A stretch of DNA of 64,000 nucleotides from Nocardia macrotermitis (GCF_009604405.1 NZ_WEGK01000001.1:847850-911849); one strand, 5' to 3'. Shown: positions 1 to 9,424, counted from the first letter of the stretch. The notes: generated by a model from the sequence alone, not told the origin. Numbers and translations: made by a program.

Positions 1-2
1 AC

Positions 3-596
3 ATCGGCTCGGGCCTGCCCACGGTCGGCAACACGCACGAGGTCGCGCGGACGCTCGACCCGGAGATCCGGGTGGTCTACGTCGACAACGATCTGGAGGC
101 GGTCAATCGCTCGCACGAGTTGCTGAGCGAACAGGACGCGCTGGACACCACCGCGATCGTCGAGGCGGATCTGCGCTATCCGGATCTGATCCTGGATCAT
201 CCGGAGACCAAGCGGCTGTTGAACTTCGACGAGCCGATCGGTCTGCTGATCGTCAGCGTCTGGCCGTTCGTCCCGGACAGCGCGAAGCCGAACGAGGTGA
301 TGGCCCGGCTCCGCGACGCCCTGCCGGCGGGCAGCCATGTGGGCATGAGTCACGCGTCGATGACCGACGCACCCGAGGAACTCATCGCCCGGATGGTCGC
401 CCTGGCCGAGTTGTATCGCGAGACCTCCGATCCGACGACCATGCGCAGCCGGGCCGAGTTCGCCACCTTCTACGACGGCTTCGAACTGGTCGAACCCGGC
501 ATCGTGTACGCCCCGGACTGGCGTCCCGAGCAGCCGGTCGACCTCGAGGATCCGGCGCGGCCGTGTAATTTCGCCGCGGTTGGTTACAAGGGTTAG
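3..596 (+). CDS. SAM-dependent methyltransferase, DUF574 family (5' end missing)
   Basis: The reading frame is open from the first codon of the window, so the true start lies upstream. The visible 197 residues begin inside the cofactor-binding core, with IGSGLPTVGNTHEVA followed by VVYVDNDLEAV. This is the motif I/motif II arrangement of the actinobacterial S-adenosyl methyltransferase family (DUF574, PF04672), and the C-terminus is complete. The family is large in Streptomyces and Nocardia, often sits beside XRE/DUF397 genes, and has no settled substrate. A DUF397 gene does follow here, but a terminator hairpin separates the two. Family assignment is firm; substrate is unknown. Confidence 0.85.
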   Translation: MGSGLPTVGNTHEVARTLDPEIRVVYVDNDLEAVNRSHELLSEQDALDTTAIVEADLRYPDLILDHPETKRLLNFDEPIGLLIVSVWPFVPDSAKPNEVMARLRDALPAGSHVGMSHASMTDAPEELIARMVALAELYRETSDPTTMRSRAEFATFYDGFELVEPGIVYAPDWRPEQPVDLEDPARPCNFAAVGYKG

Positions 597-607
597 ATAC
601 ACCTGGT

Positions 608-646
608 AGATACGTGGGACGCCCGGTCCCGCGTATCTGCGTTTTT
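608..646 (+). terminator. Rho-independent terminator after the methyltransferase
   Basis: AGATACGTGGGA (608-619) pairs with TCCCGCGTATCT (627-638), with one G-T wobble and a 7-nt loop, followed shortly by five T residues (642-646). It lies 12 bp after the stop of the plus-strand methyltransferase, so the DUF397 gene downstream probably uses its own promoter or read-through. Confidence 0.75.
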
Positions 647-667
647 ACTCCGTAGAAAGGGACACCG

Positions 668-1066
668 ATGACGCTGCTACCTACGTTCACCGTGGGTGAA
701 TTCCGCAAGGCCGCACGCAGCTCGCCGAATCAGAACTGTGTGCGCGTCGCCCGCAAGCAGGGTTGGACGGCCGTCTGGGACGACAAGCGCAGCACCGCCG
801 CCACCACCCCGGCGACGATGCTGCCGAACAGTGAACTGCTCCTGCTCACCGATACCCAGTTCGACGATTTCCAGGCCGCCGTGCGCGCCGGGGACAGCGG
901 CCGCTCACCGCTGAACGTCACCCGGCGCACCGACGGCATGTACATCTTCCGCATCACGACAACGTCGTCGGATGCGGCACACACCGAAGTCGAACTCGTC
1001 TTCGATCAGGATGAACTCGACGCCTTCCACGACGGTGTGTTCAACCACGAGTTCGATCACGCCTGA
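668..1066 (+). CDS. DUF397 domain protein
   Basis: This 132-residue protein has the DUF397 pattern: a short N-terminal segment (FRKAARSSPNQNCVRVA), a strand (TAVWDDKRS), then a T-x-x-x-F-x-x-F-x-x-x-V helix (LTDTQFDDFQAAVRAG). A second strand-helix unit near residues 92-128 (YIFRITTT, then FDQDELDAFHDGV) looks like a degenerate repeat of the first, making it about twice the usual length. The ATG is preceded by AAAGGG at about 8 nt. DUF397 proteins usually partner an XRE regulator in developmental or signalling systems in Streptomyces; no such regulator is adjacent here. Confidence 0.8.
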   Translation: MTLLPTFTVGEFRKAARSSPNQNCVRVARKQGWTAVWDDKRSTAATTPATMLPNSELLLLTDTQFDDFQAAVRAGDSGRSPLNVTRRTDGMYIFRITTTSSDAAHTEVELVFDQDELDAFHDGVFNHEFDHA

Positions 1067-1342
1067 GGCCGAGCCGAACACGTCGACGGCGGTCGCGTGG
1101 TGACGAATGCCGCAGCCTGTTCCCCCGCGACCGCTCCGATAAACCCCTTGCGCACCAAACACTTTAAGCGCATACCCGCCCGCGCGCACCCCAGCTCCGA
1201 AGATCTCACCACCGCCCCGACGCGCCGATCGTGCGCCGTCACAGGCGAATTCACACGACACCCCAGGTCCGGCCGCATCGATCCCGTTTCGACACCTTCC
1301 CCGGAAATAGCCGAATCCCTCCGCGCGTTACACGGACTCGAT

Positions 1343-1621
1343 ATGGGTGTGGAGCTGAAACATCTGCGATACTTCGTGGCCGTCGCCGAGAAGCTGAACT
1401 ACTCGGCGGCCGCTCGCGGCCTGTACATCTCGCAGCAGGCACTGAGCCGGATCATCCAACAGCTCGAACGCGATGTGGGAGTACGGCTTTTCGAACGGAC
1501 GACCCGTTCGGTGCGCCTCACTCCGGCGGGTGCGGCACTGTTGGAATCGGTGCGGCCGACGTTGGTGATGGTGGACGATGCGATCGAGCAGGCGCGAAGC
1601 CTGGGGCCGCGAACCGGGTGA
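1343..1621 (+). CDS. LysR-type regulator remnant (DNA-binding domain only)
   Basis: From the ATG at 1343 the 92 residues are a textbook LysR winged helix-turn-helix (ELKHLRYFVAVAEKLNYSAA, later LYISQQALSRIIQQLER and LFERTTRSVRLTPAG). The protein then stops at the linker helix, where the roughly 200-residue effector-binding domain should begin. The stop lies 22 bp from the convergent SCO2521-like gene. The frame stays open upstream to 1097, but that sequence is not LysR-like. Either the gene was truncated when the neighbouring island arrived, or it is a functional HTH-only regulator. I cannot decide between these from sequence alone. Confidence 0.7.
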   Translation: MGVELKHLRYFVAVAEKLNYSAAARGLYISQQALSRIIQQLERDVGVRLFERTTRSVRLTPAGAALLESVRPTLVMVDDAIEQARSLGPRTG

Positions 1622-1643
1622 GGTTGCCCGTGGGCTGTCGTGC

Positions 1644-2636
1644 TCACCAGCCGGTGTCCTTGTGTCGCAACGCATGTAGCGTGGCGACGGCGACTTCGTC
1701 TCGAAGCCGTTCGCGCAGTGTGGCCCACTGCCGGGTGAAGCCCGGTTCGGCCTGCAAGTCCCGCCACAGCGTGCGTAGTTCCTTCGGGGTGTGCGCCCCC
1801 GGCATCCAGACTCCGCTGAAGTGCCGCACCAGCGGTTCGAGAATATCGAGCCGGTCCGCGCTGACCGGATCGAAGTGATCGGCCTGATCCAGCGCGTCGG
1901 CGACCACGGTGAGCAGCCAGTCGTGCGCGGCGAGATCCTCGCAGAACCGTTGCACCGCATCGAGATCGGCTTCCTGGCGCACGATCACGCGCACCGAGCG
2001 GACAGTCTCGTCGTCCACGTGGAGCCGCACGTCGGGTCCGGCCGAACCGCCGACGATCGCGCTCCAGCGCAGGCGGGTGGTGCCGACCTGAACAGGAGGC
2101 GACTGGTCCAGGCTCGGATCGGTGCGGATCCGGCCCAGCAACCTGCCGCTGGCAGAATTCAGATCCAGCACGTTGCCGATACCGGCCGCGGCCGGGTCCC
2201 CGTGATAGCCCTCGACCATGGCCGCCGCGACGGCCGCACGATCGGGCGCGAAGAGTTCGATCTCCTCGCTGATGCCCTTGCGGCTGAGGTAATGCGACCA
2301 CGTCTGGCGACGTCGATCCTCCCCTCGCACGATCCGGGTATACGCCGAGGACTGCAGGATCCGACCGCCGAGCAGCGCCGCCCGGGCCGCCACCGTACCG
2401 ACGATGCGCGTCGAACGTTGTTCCGCCTCAGGGAAATCCATGCGCACCCGACAGTCCACGCCAACCGCCATCGTGGGTGAGGTCGCGAGGGAACCGGGGC
2501 GTTCACGCCAGGACACGTCGCGGCCGGGCATCAGCGCGAGCAGCTCTCGTGCCTGAGCCCGGGGCAAGGCGGTCGACGAGGGTAGTAGGCAGGTCTTCAC
2601 CTCACCCAGGACGACCAGTGGTGCTGCCGAGGGCAT
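1644..2636 (-). CDS. SCO2521-like protein, cassette copy A
   Basis: This 330-residue protein is the last gene of a four-gene cassette. I recognise it as the SCO2521 family, an actinobacterial family of unknown function. No enzyme motif or signal peptide is visible. Segments shared with the second copy (9876-10889) include LGEVKTCLLPS near the N-terminus, GGRILQSSAYTRI, then RFCEDLAAHDWLLT and WMPGAHTPKELR toward the C-terminus. The ATG follows the SCO2522-like stop by one base (TGAGATG), and the same junction recurs in copy B, which fixes this start. The spacing implies translational coupling and a shared complex or pathway. Confidence 0.72.
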   Translation of the reverse strand: MPSAAPLVVLGEVKTCLLPSSTALPRAQARELLALMPGRDVSWRERPGSLATSPTMAVGVDCRVRMDFPEAEQRSTRIVGTVAARAALLGGRILQSSAYTRIVRGEDRRRQTWSHYLSRKGISEEIELFAPDRAAVAAAMVEGYHGDPAAAGIGNVLDLNSASGRLLGRIRTDPSLDQSPPVQVGTTRLRWSAIVGGSAGPDVRLHVDDETVRSVRVIVRQEADLDAVQRFCEDLAAHDWLLTVVADALDQADHFDPVSADRLDILEPLVRHFSGVWMPGAHTPKELRTLWRDLQAEPGFTRQWATLRERLRDEVAVATLHALRHKDTGW

Positions 2637-2637
2637 C

Positions 2638-3717
2638 TCACGATCCGTCCAGCAGCAGATGCGAGAGTCGTTCCCCGACCTTCGCCGACACCTCGATCTT
2701 CTCCGTCGCCGCCGCGGCGACGACCTGGGCGAAGACGTTCTCGTCCAGATCCAGGTGATCGAGAATCACCCGGACCGCGTGCTCGATCTCGATGTAACGC
2801 CTGGGCAGCATCGACAGGGTCTTGTATGCCGCGAACGGCTCGGCCTCGGGGTTCAGCCGGACGATCGCGGGCAGATCCTGCCAGCGGTCCGGCCACGGCG
2901 CGACGTGCGGTTGCGGATCCACAACGGCCGCACCGTGATACCCCAGCATGCCCAGGCGCAACAGATGCCAGATCGCCGCCAGGAACGGACACGACCAGCT
3001 GGTCTGCCCATCCGACGACTTGCTCCACATCTCGATGTCGATGAAGATCGCGTGATTGGTGGCGCTGTACACCTGGGGTGGCCGATAGGCTCGCGTCCGC
3101 ATGGCCTGGGCGGGCTCGGACAGCGAGGAACGCCGACCGTTGCACAGCCAACCGGACTCCGCGGTGGGCGGCCGTCCCCCGGTATCGTCGATGGCCGGTT
3201 CGGGAACGATGCAGGCGGCGACGATGTCCGCCAAGGGAATCGGCTCGTCCAGCCGGATACCGTCGACATATTCCGGGGTTTGCGCACACGCCGATTCACG
3301 GGCCAGATAATCGATCGTCAGCCCGCATTCCTCGGCGGCAGTCAGCAACCGGGACAGGATCCTGCGTGGATTGTGATCCGTGCTTCTCGTCGAGTCGTGC
3401 TCCAGCGGATCCGAATCCGGTTGTGGCTCCGGAGAATCCGAGTCCTGTGCCTGATCCGGGCCGCGGACGTCGTCGCCTTGGAAGTAGTCATCGACCAGGT
3501 AGCAGGTACTGACCCGAGCGTCCGGCCCGTACTGGATGCGTGCCGACTCGGTGAACGCGTCCACCAGAGGTTTGATGCGGCGGAACTCCTCACGCAGTTC
3601 GTCCGGTCTGTCGGCGATCATCTTCAGTTGGAAGTGCCCGACCTCGATCGACAAGTGCGAGAACGGAACCCGCGCGATCTTCGGCTGCTCGGTAGCCTCG
3701 GTGTACCCATCGACCAC
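2638..3717 (-). CDS. SCO2522-like protein, cassette copy A
   Basis: 359 residues, third gene of the cassette, matching the uncharacterised SCO2522 family. The N-terminus (FSHLSIEVGHFQLKM) and the motif STCYLVDDYF are shared with copy B, as are SGWLCNGRRSS and RLGMLGYHGAAVV in the second half. Residues about 120-155 are an acidic, low-complexity insert rich in Asp, Ser, Pro and Gln that copy B lacks. The GTG at 3717 is 4 bp after the P-loop gene stop, with GGAGAAGG about 10 nt upstream. No catalytic motif is recognisable. The VDDYF segment could be an acidic metal or nucleotide site, but that is inference. Confidence 0.7.
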   Translation of the reverse strand: MVDGYTEATEQPKIARVPFSHLSIEVGHFQLKMIADRPDELREEFRRIKPLVDAFTESARIQYGPDARVSTCYLVDDYFQGDDVRGPDQAQDSDSPEPQPDSDPLEHDSTRSTDHNPRRILSRLLTAAEECGLTIDYLARESACAQTPEYVDGIRLDEPIPLADIVAACIVPEPAIDDTGGRPPTAESGWLCNGRRSSLSEPAQAMRTRAYRPPQVYSATNHAIFIDIEMWSKSSDGQTSWSCPFLAAIWHLLRLGMLGYHGAAVVDPQPHVAPWPDRWQDLPAIVRLNPEAEPFAAYKTLSMLPRRYIEIEHAVRVILDHLDLDENVFAQVVAAAATEKIEVSAKVGERLSHLLLDGS

Positions 3718-3721
3718 ACGA

Positions 3722-4633
3722 TCACAGCCTTCTCCAGGTTGCCGGCTCGATCAGCCGTTCAGCCAGATCGGCGTATGCCTTCCCGGTCTCCGAATTGGCG
3801 ATATGGGCGTTCACATCCGCGTCGAGAATGATCTGCTCACGCCATTGCAGGACCGGCTCCATCGGAGTCTGGCCGAGTACGACGGTCAGACCCAGTTGCT
3901 TGTCGTTGGCGAGCTGCCGCAATGCCCTGTCCTGCTCGTCCAGCCAGGCGGACTGTGCGGGGAACTGGTGCGAGTTGCGGGTTTCCTTACCGGACACCGC
4001 GGTACGCACATAACGTACGGATTCGAGCAGCTCATCGGGATTGTGCCCGTACGCCGCACCCATTTCGAGCAGTCCGTGCTTACCGTGCACCAGACCGGAT
4101 GCCGCGATGATGTGCTGACGGGTCCAGCGATGAAACACCAGCCAGCGCACCTCGAGAGAGGCGAACGACGCGATCGCGGTTGCCTGCAGTGCCACTTCCA
4201 GCGCCGCCGAACGTCCCGCGCTCAGATCGACGATGACGACCTTGAACTCCTGCTCCAGCTCGAGCAACAGCCGGGCGCAGCGATCCACGATGGCCTCGTC
4301 ACGGCTGAGGAATTCCGCCCCGCCCTCATCACCGGGCAACAGCACGAGCCGGCTCAGGCGGGGTCCGCGCCGCAGTCCCCGTCGATCGGTGGTCGCGGCT
4401 ACGTCGACCCGGGTCACCGCATCGTGTTCGCCGAGCAGGTACGAGTGCACCCCGTTGTGCTGCACACCCCGTTCCACCCCGCTGATCTCGAACAACGCTC
4501 CCGCGGTCGGCGAGCCGAAGTCGAAGTCCACATAGGCTACGGTGCGGCCGGACAACCCCAGCCGGTAGGCGAGATTGCAGCTCGTCACCGACCGTCCCGT
4601 GCCACCCTTGTCGGAGGTCGAGAACACCAGCAC
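3722..4633 (-). CDS. SCO2523-like variant P-loop NTPase, cassette copy A
   Basis: A ParA/MinD-like P-loop protein of 303 residues. The GTG at 4633 is chosen because it follows GAGGG by 7 nt and lies 10 bp after the SCO2524-like stop; a longer frame upstream overlaps that gene. Walker A reads STSDKGGTGRSV: the signature lysine (K9) is present but the second lysine of a standard KGGxGK(T/S) is R14. A switch-like DFDFGSPTAG follows at 36-45, and a Walker B-like VIVDLSAGRS near 133-142. Known ParA-like proteins use ATP-driven dimerisation to position cargo or partners; whether this variant binds or hydrolyses ATP is unknown. Confidence 0.8.
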   Translation of the reverse strand: MLVFSTSDKGGTGRSVTSCNLAYRLGLSGRTVAYVDFDFGSPTAGALFEISGVERGVQHNGVHSYLLGEHDAVTRVDVAATTDRRGLRRGPRLSRLVLLPGDEGGAEFLSRDEAIVDRCARLLLELEQEFKVVIVDLSAGRSAALEVALQATAIASFASLEVRWLVFHRWTRQHIIAASGLVHGKHGLLEMGAAYGHNPDELLESVRYVRTAVSGKETRNSHQFPAQSAWLDEQDRALRQLANDKQLGLTVVLGQTPMEPVLQWREQIILDADVNAHIANSETGKAYADLAERLIEPATWRRL

Positions 4634-4643
4634 TGTGCCGCCC

Positions 4644-6530
4644 TCACCGAATCCGGATCGCGTCCTCGCGGGCGTTGGCCAGCTCGTCGAGCTGTTCCAG
4701 CGCACCCACCGCGAGGCTGAACGCCGTACCTGGACGCAGCCGCCACAGCTGCCGTGCCCGGTCGAGGGACTGTTCGATCCGGTCCAGTTCGGCGCGCTTG
4801 GCCGACTGGTCGTCCTCACTCACCTCGAGACGTTCCTGGTTGAGGAGGTCATCGGCCTCGCGCAGCAATTCCTGGGCACGGTTGATCATCGGCTGCGGCG
4901 CGGGCGGCGGACGCCGGAACGTGTCGTAGGCGCCGACCAGGAATTCCATCACGCGCTCGGTGAGGAACCAGGACGGCTTATCGGTCGGCAGCGGCGAAGG
5001 TAGGCCCAGCACCGGTCCGCTGTCGTCCCAGAGACCGGCCGCGGGTCCGCCCTGCATGGCCCGCTTGTCGATATGGTCCATCGTGGTCTCGGCCAGCCCT
5101 ATCAGCTGATCGCGCACGGACACTTCCACCGCGACGCTCGCGGCCTGCATGGTCCGCTTCAGCAGCAGTGTCGCGAAATCCGGTACGTACCAGGCCAATT
5201 GCTGACCGCCGTCGATATCCTCACTGCCCGCCAGACGCAGCCGGACACCCGGGAAATGCAGCCGCGCGGCCTGGTCCTCCACGGTCGGCCGGCTGGTGAT
5301 TCGCCCACGGCGAGCGAGCTGATCGAGTACCCCGACCGTCCGCTCCAGATCGTCCGTGCTGTCGCGGCGGACCAGATCCTGGATCAGGATCGCGGTGACG
5401 ACGAGGCTGTAGTAGTCCGATTCCTCACCATCGGAGGTGCGCCACGGTATGTCCTCGAGCGGCCACTTCTCGTTGACGAAGCGCGCCACGGTGGACCAGT
5501 ACTGCTGCGCGAGTTCCATCCGCAATTGCAGTTCGTTGGCGAGTTCGAGTTGGGTGGCGTCGAGCAGATCCAACTCGATGGTCCGCTGTGAATACAGATC
5601 CAGCACACCATCCAGCGCGACCATCGTGAAGTAGAGGTAGGGACGTGGTTCGGCGTGGCCCTCAGCGATGGCCACATGCCCGCCGCCGACATCTTTCAGT
5701 TTCTCAGAATCACGTACGACGCCCCAGCCCCAGCCGCATTCGAACAATCTTCGGTCGTTGGCGATCTCGCGCATCTCGTGCGGGGCGAGTTTCATCTCGT
5801 TCGCCGCCCGTACACGCAGCCGTCCCAGCCGGGCCGACAACGACCGCACGATCTCCGCGTCAGGGACGTCGGACTGATTCACCATACCCAGGATCGCCTG
5901 TCCCGCAGGTGATTCCGGCTCGGTGATGTGAATGACAAAACTGCGCACCAGTCCCGTCATCGCCGCGGTCAGCCGCCTGCCGAGCTGCTGCCGCACCGCC
6001 GTCATCCGGTCCTGGAACTGCGCCTTGGCCTCGTCCCGCAGCAGCCCGGACATCGACTGCTCATACCCCCTGACGAAACGCAGCGCCGCGATACACAGAC
6101 TCAGTGACATCGAATACGAATCGACGATCTCGATCGATTGCGCTTTGTCGGTGGGCGTGTAGTCCTCGAAGGCCCGCAGATAACTGCCCATGGCAAAGAC
6201 CGGCTCGTTGTCGTTCTCCGCGTCGGAGTGCCTGGCCAGATATTCCTCGATGCGATCGACCAGAAAACTGCCGATCCGGGTATCGGTGCCCAGCGGGGCG
6301 AGTGCAGTCGCCACATCGGTTGCCACGTTGTCGGGCCTGTCCACTCCGAAGGTGTCCAGGGTGGTAGCCGGATACAGCAGGCAGAGCAGTTGTTCGGCGT
6401 CACTGATCGAGTTGGAACCGTCGCGCCCGCCCCACACCCACTCTTTCTTGCCGTCCTCGCCCTCGCGATAACAGTAAGCGAGTACCGAACGCCACAGGTC
6501 CAGAAGTTGTTGTCGCGGGCGGATTCTCAT
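4644..6530 (-). CDS. SCO2524-like large helical protein, cassette copy A
   Basis: First gene of copy A: 628 residues, predicted almost wholly alpha-helical, matching the uncharacterised SCO2524 family. The ATG (MRIRPRQQ) follows GGGAG and is shared with copy B. Conserved landmarks are WGGRDGSNSISDAEQLL (residues about 32-48), CGWGWGVVRD in the middle, PLEDIPWRTSDGEESDYYSL and KRTMQAA. The C-terminal 70 residues look like a coiled coil rich in Leu, Glu and Arg. There is no signal peptide or membrane helix, so it is probably cytoplasmic. Being first and largest, it may be the scaffold on which the P-loop partner acts (inference). Confidence 0.75.
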   Translation of the reverse strand: MRIRPRQQLLDLWRSVLAYCYREGEDGKKEWVWGGRDGSNSISDAEQLLCLLYPATTLDTFGVDRPDNVATDVATALAPLGTDTRIGSFLVDRIEEYLARHSDAENDNEPVFAMGSYLRAFEDYTPTDKAQSIEIVDSYSMSLSLCIAALRFVRGYEQSMSGLLRDEAKAQFQDRMTAVRQQLGRRLTAAMTGLVRSFVIHITEPESPAGQAILGMVNQSDVPDAEIVRSLSARLGRLRVRAANEMKLAPHEMREIANDRRLFECGWGWGVVRDSEKLKDVGGGHVAIAEGHAEPRPYLYFTMVALDGVLDLYSQRTIELDLLDATQLELANELQLRMELAQQYWSTVARFVNEKWPLEDIPWRTSDGEESDYYSLVVTAILIQDLVRRDSTDDLERTVGVLDQLARRGRITSRPTVEDQAARLHFPGVRLRLAGSEDIDGGQQLAWYVPDFATLLLKRTMQAASVAVEVSVRDQLIGLAETTMDHIDKRAMQGGPAAGLWDDSGPVLGLPSPLPTDKPSWFLTERVMEFLVGAYDTFRRPPPAPQPMINRAQELLREADDLLNQERLEVSEDDQSAKRAELDRIEQSLDRARQLWRLRPGTAFSLAVGALEQLDELANAREDAIRIR

Positions 6531-6840
6531 GACATCACTCCCGCGCCGCGGCCGACCGCGGTCCGCATGCTGACGAGACCGGGCCGACGACTCGATCGGT
6601 CGTCACGTACCCGACCGCCGCACCCTCGTCGGCGTCCAACGGCTGTGTGCGCAAGCAGGTTCGGTCGCACCCTACGGTTGAATCTTCGCACTCGCCCATG
6701 CCCCCGCATCCGGTCACCGCTATAGATCGCTACCTAGAGTGTGCCTGGAAAACCCGGAGTGGACCACGTGATTCGGACAATTTCCCGAACCGGACGGTTG
6801 TCATTACCACTGCGCCGCTCTCCGATAACCGTGTCGGCGC
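6531..6840. other. Non-coding gap upstream of cassette copy A
   Basis: 310 bp with no convincing gene, between the cassette start and the stop of a flavin monooxygenase gene. It should hold the promoter of the cassette on the minus strand. An AT-richer patch (ctatagatcgctacctagag, about 6720-6740) is the most promoter-like stretch, but I see no clear pair of -35 and -10 boxes. Confidence 0.4.
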
Positions 6841-8205
6841 TCATCCCCGCCGGGTGAGCGGCGGCCGCAGTCCGAGATGTTCACGCAGGGTGCTGCCGGT
6901 GTATTCGGTGCGATACGAATTGCGTTCCTGCAGTTCGGGTATCAGCAGGTCGACGATGTCGTCCAGACCGGTCGGCACCAGATAGGGCGAGATGTTGAAT
7001 CCGTCACTCGCCCCTCGACGGACCCAGCGGGTGAGTTCGTCGGCGACCCGGCCGGGGGTGCCCGCGAAGCCGGAGCGGTGTGAGGTTTCCACGGCGACCT
7101 GACGCAGGGTGAGGTGCTTCGCCTCGGCCAGCGCGCGCCAGGCGTGGGCGATCTCGATCCGGTCCTGGCCGTCACGCTGGGCGCCGCGGGTGCCCGAAAT
7201 CGGTGACGGCGCGGGATCTTCCGCGGGCAGCGGGCCGTCGGGATCGCGGTCGGACAGATCGATCCCCCAGACCTGGCCGACCAAGGACAACGCCGTCGGG
7301 CCGGTGATCTGGTTCTCCAGCACCCAGCGCACCTTGTCCTCGACCTCGGATTCCTGCTCCGCCAATACGATCTGGGTTCCGGGCAGGATCCTGATGTCGT
7401 CCTCGGGACGTCCGGCCGCACGCAACCGGGCCCGGATGTCGTCGGCGAACTCCGAGGCTTCGTCGAAATCCGTTCCGTGCCTGGAGAAGATGACCTCCGC
7501 GTGCGCGGCGGCGAAATCCCGGCCCGCCGGAGAATCACCGGCCTGGAAGATCACCGGATGTTCCTGCGGGCTGCGTGGAAGGGTCGGGGTGATCGATACG
7601 CGGAAGTGGTCGCTGTCGGCTTGTACCGGCCGCACCGAATCAGGTGCGAGCCAGGTGGAGCCGTGTGCCGACAGGGCGATCGCGTCGTCGGACCAGGAAT
7701 CCCAGATCTGCCTTGCGAGAGTGAGGAATTCACCGGCGCGCTCGTAGCGCAGCGCGTGATCGGCGAATCCGCCGCGCCGGAAATTCGCGCCCGTCCAGGC
7801 GTTGTCGGTGGTGACGGCGTTCCATCCGGCGCGTCCACCCGAGAGCAGATCCAGTCCGGCCAGTTTGCGGGCCAGATCGGCGGGCTCGTTGTAGGTGATG
7901 TTCTGGGTCGCCACCAGACCGATGTGGCGGGTGATCCCGGCCAGCGCGGCGAGCTGGGTGATCGCGTCGGGGCGTCCGGCGATGTCCAGATCCAGGATCC
8001 GGCCGTCCTGTTCGCGCAGCCGCAGACCCTCGCCGAGGAAGAAGGCGTCGAACAGTCCGCGTTCGGCGGTCGTGACCATGCGCCGGAAGGTCTCGAAATC
8101 GATCTGCGGACCGCTGCTCGGATCGGACCAGATCGTCGTGTGGTTGACGCCCTGGAAGAAGATGCCGAGGTGAATCTTCTTGTCCGGGAATCGATCCTGA
8201 CTCAC
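6841..8205 (-). CDS. LLM-class flavin-dependent monooxygenase (NtaA/SnaA/DszA type)
   Basis: 454 residues of the bacterial luciferase-like TIM-barrel superfamily, in the NtaA/SnaA/DszA/DmoA branch. Typical segments are LGIFFQGVNHTTIWSDP at the start, FDAFFLGEGLR, LDLLSGGRAGWNAVTTDN near residue 130, FQAGDSPAGRDFAA and the C-terminal FRTEYTGSTLREHLGL (reading SYRTEYTGSTLREH here). These enzymes use reduced FMN and oxygen to oxidise small sulfur or nitrogen compounds such as sulfides, sulfones or aminopolycarboxylates. The GTG start overlaps the stop of the next LLM gene by 4 bases (GTGA), so the two are co-translated. Family is certain; the substrate is not. Confidence 0.88.
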   Translation of the reverse strand: MSQDRFPDKKIHLGIFFQGVNHTTIWSDPSSGPQIDFETFRRMVTTAERGLFDAFFLGEGLRLREQDGRILDLDIAGRPDAITQLAALAGITRHIGLVATQNITYNEPADLARKLAGLDLLSGGRAGWNAVTTDNAWTGANFRRGGFADHALRYERAGEFLTLARQIWDSWSDDAIALSAHGSTWLAPDSVRPVQADSDHFRVSITPTLPRSPQEHPVIFQAGDSPAGRDFAAAHAEVIFSRHGTDFDEASEFADDIRARLRAAGRPEDDIRILPGTQIVLAEQESEVEDKVRWVLENQITGPTALSLVGQVWGIDLSDRDPDGPLPAEDPAPSPISGTRGAQRDGQDRIEIAHAWRALAEAKHLTLRQVAVETSHRSGFAGTPGRVADELTRWVRRGASDGFNISPYLVPTGLDDIVDLLIPELQERNSYRTEYTGSTLREHLGLRPPLTRRG

Positions 8206-9290
8206 AGCTGCTCCTGCGCGTATCGGTTGGCCGGGCGGGTCAGGCCGAGATTGGCTCGCAGACTCGCACCGGGGACGGGACGGTGTGCGACACCGGTGCG
8301 GAACAACACCGGAAGTACCGCGCGGGCCAGCACCGGCAGATCCTCGTCGATCACGGCGGGGTGCAGGCGGACACCGTCGACGTGTCGGGACAAACGGGTC
8401 AACAGACTCACCAGATCGTCCGGTGAGCCCGAGAAGTGCAGGCGGCCAGGGGGTTCGAGCTCGATATGAGATTCCAGATCAGCAATGCGTTCGGCGGCGC
8501 GGTGATCCGGAGTATCCAGGGCGACTTCGAGATCGATGAAGACCAGCGCATCCCCTGCCACCCGTTCGGCCGCCGAGATCGCGGCGTCGGAATCGACTCC
8601 GGTCACCAGCACGACATCGGCCGATCCGAAAGAGCTTGCGCCCGAGTCGGATACCGACGTGACGTCGGCGAACACCACGACCTGTCCCTGCGGCGGCCGC
8701 GGCACGATCGCCGGCCCCTTCACCGAGAACGTCTCCCCCTCGAAATCTATGTAGTGCAACCGATCTCGATCCAGGAACCGACCGCTACGCCAGTCCCGGA
8801 TCACCGCGTCGTCCTCCCAGGAGTCCCAGAGCCGACGGGCCACCTCGATCGAATCCCGCTGCTCGCGAAGCACTTCGGGCCCGGTGACCCGTGGTTCCCG
8901 TCCCCACGCGGCCGCCGCACCGGGATCCACGGTGGCCAGCCATCCGGCGCGACCGCGCGAGGAATAGTCCAGTGTCGCAAGGGCGGACGCGGTATGAAAC
9001 GGCTCGGCGTACGTGGTCGCCACGGCTGGCACCAGCCCGAGGGTGCTGGTCGTCGCGGCGACGAAGGACGCGCGAGTCGGTGCGTCGATACGCCCCGCCG
9101 GGCCCGCGACGGGCGGCAGTATCGAATCATCGAAGGTCGCCAGGGTGAATCCGGCGTTCTCCGCGGCACTCACCCGCGCCTGTAACGTCCGCGCGGACAA
9201 CAGCCCGGCGGGCTCGCCCCGCGATCTGCGCCACGCGGCGGGATGATATCCGGCACCGTCGAGTTCGATCCCCACAGCGAAGCGACTCAT
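8202..9290 (-). CDS. LLM-class flavin-dependent oxidoreductase
   Basis: 362 residues, a shorter luciferase-like protein: IELDGAGYHPAAWR at the N-terminus, then AENAGFTLATFDDSIL, SRGRAGWLATVDPG (the usual active-site region) and the C-terminal RTGVAHRPVPGASLRANLGL. It is the promoter-proximal gene of a two-gene operon with the 454-residue homologue, joined by a GTGA overlap. Such pairs often act in sulfur scavenging or xenobiotic oxidation and need a flavin reductase. None is encoded here, although a deazaflavin-reductase-like gene is divergent 134 bp away. Confidence 0.85.
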   Translation of the reverse strand: MSRFAVGIELDGAGYHPAAWRRSRGEPAGLLSARTLQARVSAAENAGFTLATFDDSILPPVAGPAGRIDAPTRASFVAATTSTLGLVPAVATTYAEPFHTASALATLDYSSRGRAGWLATVDPGAAAAWGREPRVTGPEVLREQRDSIEVARRLWDSWEDDAVIRDWRSGRFLDRDRLHYIDFEGETFSVKGPAIVPRPPQGQVVVFADVTSVSDSGASSFGSADVVLVTGVDSDAAISAAERVAGDALVFIDLEVALDTPDHRAAERIADLESHIELEPPGRLHFSGSPDDLVSLLTRLSRHVDGVRLHPAVIDEDLPVLARAVLPVLFRTGVAHRPVPGASLRANLGLTRPANRYAQEQL

Positions 9291-9424
9291 ACCTACGACG
9301 ATGACCGCAGTACGCCCTGACGACCATCATTTCCCTCCCCGTGATCGCAACACCGGGAAGAGCCATCCCGCGCGTCAGCGGCTACTGTGGCCACTGGATC
9401 ATCCGTCGATTCGGGAGGACAGCG

